Shown here: positions 51,478 through 56,384 of the stretch, piece by piece
Layout: the number at the start of each line of letters is the position of its first letter
Numbering within the stretch: the stretch's first letter is position 1
Assembly (NCBI GenBank): GCA_036351115.1
Contig: JAZBOL010000019.1
Coordinates: forward strand, 1 to 56,384
Direction of reading: 5' to 3'
Source: Marinihelvus sp036351115
GTDB lineage: Bacteria > Pseudomonadota > Gammaproteobacteria > Xanthomonadales > SZUA-36
DNA: 56,384 nucleotides
The notes under the pieces: generated by a model
What the model saw: the letters and a program-made list of their open reading frames with translations, nothing else
What the model was told of the DNA's origin: nothing
Databases searched by the model: none
Program-made: the position numbers and the translations under genes

Positions 51478-53466
51478 TTACCAGTGGATGCCCCGCATGA
51501 GGCTGGCGAAGGCGATCTGCTCCTGGCTCGCCTGGCCCTGCCCCTCGGTGATGCCTTTGCGGCCCGTCGAATCGGGGAACATGCGGAAGGCGCTGTTCAT
51601 CACGATCTCTGAAACCTTCGGCGCCATGGCGTGCAGCACCTGGGCGAAAATGCCGAGGCGTGTGGCGATTCGCTGTGGCCGGTAAATCACCGCCTGCTTC
51701 ACCATGTCCGCAGCCTCTTCCGGACTGATCGTCGGTACGTGATCGTAGATCTTCGTGGGAGCGATCATGGGCGTGCGCACCAGCGGCATGTTGATGGTCG
51801 TGAATGTCACCCCCGTATCACTGAACTCCGAGCTCGCACAGCGCGAAAACGCGTCCAGGGCGGCCTTGGAGGCCACGTAGGCCGAGAAGCGCGGTGCGTT
51901 GGAGAGCACGCCGATGGAGGAAATGTTGACGAACTGGCCTTCCCGGGCCTTGGTCATGTGCGGCAGGCAGCGCATGATCAGGCGGAGACTGCCGAAGTAA
52001 TTGAGCTGCATGGTGCGCTCGAAGTCATGGAAGCGGTCGTAGGAGTGCTGGATCGACCGACGGATTGAGCGCCCGGCGTTGTTCACCAGCACGGAAATGC
52101 TGCCCAGGTCCTTGTAAATCCCGTCGATGACCGCGTCGCAAGCCTCCAGGTCCGTCAGGTCACACGGATAGATATGGGCTTCGCCGCCCTCTTCCTCGAT
52201 TTCCCGCCTGGTTTCCAGCAGCCCTTCTTCGCTCCGGGCGATCAGCACCACGCGAGCCCCGGCCTCGGCCATCATGTGGGCCGTTGCCTTGCCAATGCCC
52301 GAAGAGGCGCCCGTCACGACCACGACTTTGCCCCCCACATGCCCACGCAGGCTCCGGTCGATGAACAGGTCCGGGTCCAGGTGCCGTTCCCAGTAATCCC
52401 ACAGCCGCCAGGCGTAATCGTCGAGCTTGGGCACGCTGATGCCGCTGCCCTTGAGGGCAGCTTCCGTATCCCGGTTGTCGAAGCGCGTCGGGTAATTGAC
52501 GAATTTCAGGATATCGGGCGGCAGGCCGAGGTCTTCGAGCACCTGGTTGGTGATGCGCCGGACCGGCGGCACCATGGACAGGGCCGACCGCACGCTCGAC
52601 GGAATGAAACTGAACATGCGCGCATCCAGCCGCATGGTCATCTTCGGCGCGTGGGCCGCCTCGGCGAACAGGTTCAGCACCTCGCCGATGCGTTTCGGTT
52701 TGGAATCGGTCAGGTGGAACGCCCGGCCGTCGAGCCTGGGCTTGTGGGCGATGTGCAAGGTCGCCTTGACCACGTAATCGACCGGCACGATGTTCAGGCG
52801 ACTCCCCTCGATCCCGAGCGTCGGCATCCAGGAAGGCAGCATGTTGCGCATCTTCTGGATGGCCTTGAAGAAGTAGTACGGGCCGTCCACCTTGTCCATT
52901 TCGCCCGTCTGCGAATCGCCGACCACGATACCGGGGCGGTAGACCCGCCAGGGCACGGTACATTCCTCGCGGACGATGCCCTCCGAATCGTGCTTGGTCT
53001 TGAAATAGGGATTGTCGAGTCCGACCGCTTCCTCGAACATGTCTTCACGGAAAATTCCGGGAAACAGGCCGGCGGCCGCGATGGATGACATGTGGTGGAA
53101 TCGCTTGGCGCCGATTTCCCCGGCCAGGTCGATGGCGTGTCGTGTGCCCTCGACGTTCGCCTTGTACTGGTCATCGGCATCCGCTGAGAGGTCGTAGATC
53201 GCCGCGAGATGGAAGAAGTGGTCGATCTTGCCCTTCAGGGCTTCCCGCTGGGCCTTGGCCACGCCAAGCCGCGTCCGGGTCAGGTCACCGGTGACGGCCT
53301 GGAGCTTTTCGCCCGCATCGCCGAGCTCCGCTTTCATGACGTTGAATTTTTTCTTGGAGCCGCTGCGAACGAGCACGTGGACCGTGCCGACCCGCTTGCG
53401 CTTGAGCAGTTCCCGGATGAGGTGCTTGCCAATAAAACCGGTTCCCCCGGTAATGAAATAGTTCAT
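51478..53466 (-). CDS. two-domain fatty acyl-CoA reductase (alcohol-forming, Maqu_2507-type)
   Basis: Predicted to reduce fatty acyl-CoA to fatty aldehyde and on to fatty alcohol with NADPH. The 662-residue product joins an N-terminal extended-SDR domain (NAD_binding_4 type, GGTGFIG at 7-13, YFKTKHDSE active-site region) to a C-terminal classical SDR domain (GASSGIGKA, SSIGVL, YVASKAAL). It matches my memory of the 661-residue Marinobacter enzyme Maqu_2507 throughout, including GIFREDMFEEA, DKVDGPYYFFK and the terminal MRGIHW. A wax ester synthase would be the usual partner but is not in the window. It is divergent from the acyl-CoA-binding protein gene. Confidence 0.93.
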   Translation of the reverse strand: MNYFITGGTGFIGKHLIRELLKRKRVGTVHVLVRSGSKKKFNVMKAELGDAGEKLQAVTGDLTRTRLGVAKAQREALKGKIDHFFHLAAIYDLSADADDQYKANVEGTRHAIDLAGEIGAKRFHHMSSIAAAGLFPGIFREDMFEEAVGLDNPYFKTKHDSEGIVREECTVPWRVYRPGIVVGDSQTGEMDKVDGPYYFFKAIQKMRNMLPSWMPTLGIEGSRLNIVPVDYVVKATLHIAHKPRLDGRAFHLTDSKPKRIGEVLNLFAEAAHAPKMTMRLDARMFSFIPSSVRSALSMVPPVRRITNQVLEDLGLPPDILKFVNYPTRFDNRDTEAALKGSGISVPKLDDYAWRLWDYWERHLDPDLFIDRSLRGHVGGKVVVVTGASSGIGKATAHMMAEAGARVVLIARSEEGLLETRREIEEEGGEAHIYPCDLTDLEACDAVIDGIYKDLGSISVLVNNAGRSIRRSIQHSYDRFHDFERTMQLNYFGSLRLIMRCLPHMTKAREGQFVNISSIGVLSNAPRFSAYVASKAALDAFSRCASSEFSDTGVTFTTINMPLVRTPMIAPTKIYDHVPTISPEEAADMVKQAVIYRPQRIATRLGIFAQVLHAMAPKVSEIVMNSAFRMFPDSTGRKGITEGQGQASQEQIAFASLMRGIHW

Positions 53467-53482
53467 GCGATTTTCCTGGCCG

Positions 53483-53497
53483 GCCCTCTCGGAGGGC
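53483..53497. promoter_or_regulatory. palindrome in divergent promoter region, candidate TetR operator
   Basis: GCCCTC-TCG-GAGGGC is a perfect six-base inverted repeat with a three-base spacer, 17 bases before the reductase start and upstream of the ACBP-TetR pair. A second one, ATGCCC-GACA-GGGCAT, lies at 53528-53543. Either could be an operator for the adjacent TetR; neither is proven. Confidence 0.35.
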
Positions 53498-53566
53498 GTG
53501 GTACGATCGGGAATGCGATATTAGCAGATGCCCGACAGGGCATGGACTCGGGAACGGGAAATCACC

Positions 53567-53833
53567 ATGAGCGATCTGGAAAACCAATTCAACAACGCCG
53601 CCGCCGCGGTCAAAACCCTGCCGGAAAAGCCCGACAACGACACGCTCCTCAAACTCTATGCCCTGTACAAGCAGGGCGCCGAGGGTGACGTTTCCGGGGA
53701 TAAGCCGGGGTTCTTCGATTTTGTCGGCGTGGCCAAGTACGAGGCCTGGGAGGGCCTGGCCGGGAAACCCCGGGAGGAAGCCCAGCAGGAGTACATCGAC
53801 CTGGTGCGAGCCCTGGGCGCGCCCGTCGACTGA
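53567..53833 (+). CDS. acyl-CoA-binding protein
   Basis: Small cytosolic carrier of long-chain acyl-CoA. The 88-residue product is a complete ACBP domain: FNNAAAAVKTLPEKPDND, LLKLYALYKQGAEGDV with the CoA-binding Tyr and Lys, and KYEAWEGLAGKPREEAQQEY. Length matches the eukaryotic type (86). The ATG follows GGGAAATCACC. TetR starts 12 bases after its stop and the acyl-CoA reductase gene is divergent, so carriage and reduction of acyl-CoA are likely linked. Confidence 0.95.
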   Translation: MSDLENQFNNAAAAVKTLPEKPDNDTLLKLYALYKQGAEGDVSGDKPGFFDFVGVAKYEAWEGLAGKPREEAQQEYIDLVRALGAPVD

Positions 53834-53845
53834 TCCTGCCCGCCC

Positions 53846-54487
53846 ATGGCGCGACGCGATACCCGCGAACTCATCCTGCAGACCAGCCTCGCCCTGTTCA
53901 ACGCCCAGGGCGAACCCAACGTCAGCACGAACGAGATCGCCCTGGAAGCCGACATCAGTCCGGGCAACCTGTACTATCACTTTCGCAACCGCGATGACAT
54001 TTCCCTGGAACTGGTCAAGCGATTCCTGCTCGACATGTCACCCCTGCTGGAACCCGCACCCGACGCGGATACGCCCGGAGTCGACGAGCTGTTTCTGCGA
54101 CTCCATCTCCTGTTCGAGACCATGGGCCGTTACCGGTTCCTCTATCGCAACCTGACTGACCTCTGCGCCCGCATCGATAACCTGAGCCTGGCCATGAAAG
54201 GCCTGCTCGGACGCATGGAGTCGGCGCTCGACCGGCTGCTGGACCGGCTGTGTGACGCCGGCCTCATGGACATCGGCGAGGGAGATCGCCAGGCACTGAT
54301 CACCAGCACGCTGCTGCAGATGACGTTCTGGATCGCCTATGCGGAGATCCGTGATCCGGACGCCCTGGAGAGCGGGCGCGCCCTGCCCCAGGCCGCGGCG
54401 CGCGTGCTGCACGGCTTCATTCCCTACCTGAGGCAGGATGCCGCCGAACCATTCCGCGAGCTCGCCCGGGAGTACCTCCGTCCCTGA
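53846..54487 (+). CDS. TetR family transcriptional regulator
   Basis: The 213-residue product has an N-terminal TetR helix-turn-helix (RELILQTSLALFNAQG, NVSTNEIALEADISPGNLYYHFRNRDD) and a helical ligand-binding C-terminal domain with a YRFLYRNLTDLCARI segment. The SPGNLYYHF recognition helix resembles regulators of lipid and PHA genes. It lies 12 bases after the acyl-CoA-binding protein gene and probably controls the divergent reductase/ACBP region, possibly sensing acyl-CoA. Ligand and targets are inferred. Confidence 0.92.
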   Translation: MARRDTRELILQTSLALFNAQGEPNVSTNEIALEADISPGNLYYHFRNRDDISLELVKRFLLDMSPLLEPAPDADTPGVDELFLRLHLLFETMGRYRFLYRNLTDLCARIDNLSLAMKGLLGRMESALDRLLDRLCDAGLMDIGEGDRQALITSTLLQMTFWIAYAEIRDPDALESGRALPQAAARVLHGFIPYLRQDAAEPFRELAREYLRP

Positions 54488-54523
54488 ACCCGCCACCCGG
54501 AGCGCCGGGCAGAAAGCACGGAC

Positions 54524-54562
54524 AAAAAAAGGGCCGGCCCCCTGAAGAAAGGGCCAGCCCCT
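54524..54562 (-). terminator. intrinsic terminator after the phasin gene
   Basis: On the minus strand, GGGCTGGCCC (plus 54551-54560) and GGGCCGGCCC (plus 54531-54540) pair with one G-T mismatch pair across a ten-base loop, followed by seven T residues (A-run at plus 54524-54530). It lies about 100 bases past the phasin stop; a smaller GC hairpin sits between them near 54569-54591. Confidence 0.8.
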
Positions 54563-54661
54563 TGAACGTCCCCCGCATGAAATGGGCGGGGAAGCGAGGG
54601 AGTTTCGTGGCGACCCGGCCCGCCTGGACCGGTCGCCCTGCTCCTGTTGGTCAGCGTGCCT

Positions 54662-55234
54662 TCAGGCCGCTTTCTTGCTGCTGGCCTTGGGCGCAGCCTT
54701 CTTAGCGGCCGGCTTGGCGGCGGCCTTCCGGGCCGTGCTCTTGCGGGCCGGGGCCTTGGCGGCCGGCTTGGCCGTGGTGTCAGCCAGCACGGCGACCTGG
54801 TCGGACAGCTTCTGCACGCGGGCGGACAGCTTGTTGACGTCGTCAGCCGTCGGCACGCCCATGCGACCCAGGACACGAGCCACGCGCTCTTCGAACACGT
54901 TCTCGAGCTTGTCCCAGTTGTCGGAAGCCTGCTTGCGGACGCTTTCCACTCGGGATTCGACGTCACCACGCAGATCCGTCACGGCGCCTTCCACGTCCTT
55001 GCGCGTGCTGCGCTCGATTTTCGTGCCTTCTTCGACCAGCTTGTCGAACAGCTTGTTGCCCTGCTCCAGGACCTTGTTGCCCTGGTCGAGCACCTTGCCG
55101 CCTTCCTTCTGGGCGAGGGAAAGTGCGCCCAGGCCGGCCAGCCAGATGTCACGAGCGGAGTCCACGACCTGGTCCGTCAGCTTGCCTGCGGAACCTTTCG
55201 CGGGTACTTTCTTTTTCAGCGTTTTCTTAGCCAT
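54662..55234 (-). CDS. phasin family protein, PhaF/PhaI-like with Lys/Ala-rich tail
   Basis: Coats polyhydroxyalkanoate granules. The 190-residue product has a helical phasin domain (about 15-110: DSARDIWLAGLGALSLAQKEG, then GNKLFDKLVEEGTKIE), a coiled-coil stretch (NKLSARVQKLSDQVAVL) and a histone-like tail after residue 150 rich in Ala, Lys and Pro (KKAAPKASSKKAA), as in Pseudomonas PhaF, which links granules to the nucleoid. AGGAGG lies seven bases before the ATG. It has its own terminator and is divergent from the TPR gene. Confidence 0.93.
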   Translation of the reverse strand: MAKKTLKKKVPAKGSAGKLTDQVVDSARDIWLAGLGALSLAQKEGGKVLDQGNKVLEQGNKLFDKLVEEGTKIERSTRKDVEGAVTDLRGDVESRVESVRKQASDNWDKLENVFEERVARVLGRMGVPTADDVNKLSARVQKLSDQVAVLADTTAKPAAKAPARKSTARKAAAKPAAKKAAPKASSKKAA

Positions 55235-55349
55235 GTTGAACCTCCTGGTTCGGGATTGATTTGATCTCGTCACGTATTGTGGGGTTCAGGATTAGAGCAA
55301 TCACCCTAAAACGCCGCCGTTGCACCACGGCCTGTCGGGAGAACCTTCG

Positions 55350-56201
55350 ATGAGTGACTGGACGCCCTTCCCTTACGACGCCGCCGCCTACCTGCGCGGT
55401 GGTGACGGACTCGCCGACGACTGGACGGACCTGCATGGCGGAGACTGCGAACCCTGGCCGGACGAGGCCCGCATCGAGGCCCTGCTCGCGACGCACCCCG
55501 ACGCCGCTCCGCCGGGTTTCGACGGTGACGTCGCCGGTCTGGCGACGGCCCTGCAGGAAGCCTGGCGCGCCTTTCATGCCGGCGATTTCGGGGCCGCGAT
55601 CGATGGCGCCGCGGCGCTGGGCGTCCTCGGTCACGCCCCGGCAAACAAGGCCGCCGGTATCTACGCGCACTACCTGGAGGATGACGAGCAGGTACAGCAG
55701 AAAATCTACCTGGCCGCATCCGACCGCGCCGAGGAGGCCACGAACGTGCTGCCGGAAGACGCCAACGCCTGGTATTTCCACGCCTTCAACCTGGGCCGCT
55801 ACAGCCAGTCCATCTCCATCGTGAAGGCCCTCCGCCAGGGCATCGGCGGCAAGATCCAGGCCAGCCTGGAACAGGCCCTGGAACTGGCCCCCGACCACGC
55901 CGAAGCCCATACCGCGCTGGGCCTGTACAACGCCGAGATCGTCGACAAGGTAGGCAAGATGATCGGCTCCATGACCTACGGCGCCAGCGCCGACAAGGCC
56001 ATCGATCATTTCGAACGCGCCATCGAGCTCGTCCCGAACTCGCCCATCGCCCACATGGAATACGGCAACGGGCTCTACATGCTCTACGGGGACAAACAGC
56101 TCGACCGGGTGACCGAACTCTACGAACAGGCTTCGGAAATGACCCCTCGCGACGCCATGGAGCGACTGGACGTGGAGGCTGCGCTCTCCGAACTCGAGTA
56201 A
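55350..56201 (+). CDS. TPR-repeat protein, unknown function
   Basis: The 283-residue product begins MSDWTPFPYDAAAY, with no signal peptide. After an acidic N-terminal part it has helical repeats of TPR type (AWRAFHAGDFGAAIDGAAAL, NVLPEDANAWYFHAFNLGRY, LEQALELAPDHAEAHTALGLY, IDHFERAIELVPNSPIAHMEYG). GGGAGA precedes the ATG at 55350. It is divergent from the phasin gene across a 115-base gap. I do not recognise a more specific family. Confidence 0.85.
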   Translation: MSDWTPFPYDAAAYLRGGDGLADDWTDLHGGDCEPWPDEARIEALLATHPDAAPPGFDGDVAGLATALQEAWRAFHAGDFGAAIDGAAALGVLGHAPANKAAGIYAHYLEDDEQVQQKIYLAASDRAEEATNVLPEDANAWYFHAFNLGRYSQSISIVKALRQGIGGKIQASLEQALELAPDHAEAHTALGLYNAEIVDKVGKMIGSMTYGASADKAIDHFERAIELVPNSPIAHMEYGNGLYMLYGDKQLDRVTELYEQASEMTPRDAMERLDVEAALSELE

Positions 56202-56234
56202 AACTCGGGGTTTGGGGTGCGGGTCCTGGGTCCT

Positions 56235-56296
56235 GGGCTCGACGGGTTTCCCCCGCCCCGGAGGCCCCGATGCAGGGCTCGGCGGGCTTCCCCCGC
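56235..56296 (+). repeat. imperfect 22-bp direct repeat in intergenic DNA
   Basis: Two 22-base copies (56235-56256 and 56275-56296) begin GGGCTCG and end TTCCCCCGC, with two mismatches and an offset of 40 bases. A tandem TCCTGGG pair (56224-56237) lies just before. The region downstream of the TPR gene stop holds no gene. Confidence 0.6.
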
Positions 56297-56343
56297 TGCG
56301 GGATCAATCAGGGCGGTCGCCGACTGAACCGAAGCGACTGGGA

Positions 56344-56362
56344 CTGGCCGCAAAGCGGCCAG
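56344..56362. repeat. perfect 8-bp inverted repeat near window end
   Basis: CTGGCCGC and GCGGCCAG pair perfectly across an AAA loop. No T-tract follows, and the continuation beyond the window is not visible, so it could be a terminator, a repeat element arm or part of an unseen gene's leader. Confidence 0.5.
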
Positions 56363-56384
56363 AGGCGAGCAACCGGATAAGACA

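Overview
The window is GC-rich chromosomal DNA from a bacterium, almost certainly a gammaproteobacterium. The evidence is gene order and family membership: the der-bamB-yfgM-hisS-rodZ-pilF-rlmN-ndk block, the pheA-hisC-aroA-cmk-rpsA-ihfB-lapA-lapB block, a FadE-type acyl-CoA dehydrogenase, an Slp lipoprotein, NfuA, and LexA with the CTGT-N8-ACAG box. Fatty acyl-CoA reductase, PHA-granule proteins and ImuA/ImuB/DnaE2 fit a free-living, storage-lipid-making lineage. The genus cannot be fixed from the sequence. Coding density is very high, with many 1-11 bp stop/start overlaps. I see no rRNA, tRNA, CRISPR array, insertion sequence or phage gene.

Layout. (1) 1-2220: 3' part of a TIR-transmembrane-TPR gene cut by the window edge. 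(2) 2248-10147, minus strand: ribosome GTPase Der, outer-membrane assembly (BamB, YfgM), HisRS, RodZ, type IV pilus lipoprotein PilF/PilW, RlmN and Ndk. (3) 10403-14086: FadE-type dehydrogenase and a convergent patatin. (4) 14221-22485, plus strand: pterin dehydratase, MoxR/DUF58/transglutaminase trio, Slp lipoprotein, DUF2461, LemA and DUF2207. (5) 22496-25426: SOS operon lexA-imuA-imuB behind a LexA-boxed promoter; its partner polymerase dnaE2 lies at 31323-34502 behind an identical 16-bp box. (6) 26488-31001, minus strand: a five-gene coenzyme A cassette, DUF2520 reductase-panB-panC-coaBC-coaX. The first gene is a good candidate for the missing ketopantoate reductase. (7) 34811-35508: two overlapping monoheme cytochrome c genes. 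(8) 35516-48951, minus strand: pheA-hisC-aroA-cmk, then rpsA with a strong terminator, then ihfB-lapA-lapB running into a surface-glycan set (WecA-like, WbpM/CapD-like, GalU), an esterase and NfuA. (9) 49113-56201: a storage-lipid neighbourhood holding a PHA-system protein, an FFLEELY protein, a second patatin, a two-domain fatty acyl-CoA reductase, an acyl-CoA-binding protein, a TetR regulator and a phasin, followed by a TPR protein and a short repeat-bearing stretch.

How the genes work together. Three stories stand out. First, lexA, imuA, imuB and dnaE2 form an SOS-inducible mutagenic translesion system split over two loci with matching operators. Second, the pan/coa genes would take ketoisovalerate to 4'-phosphopantetheine if the DUF2520 protein reduces ketopantoate; panD is not in the window. 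Third, the right end links acyl-CoA carriage, acyl-CoA reduction to fatty alcohol, PHA-granule coating and lipid hydrolysis, with a TetR gene and palindromes in the divergent promoter region as the probable switch. The EPSP synthase is of the class II sequence type, unusual for this gene neighbourhood.
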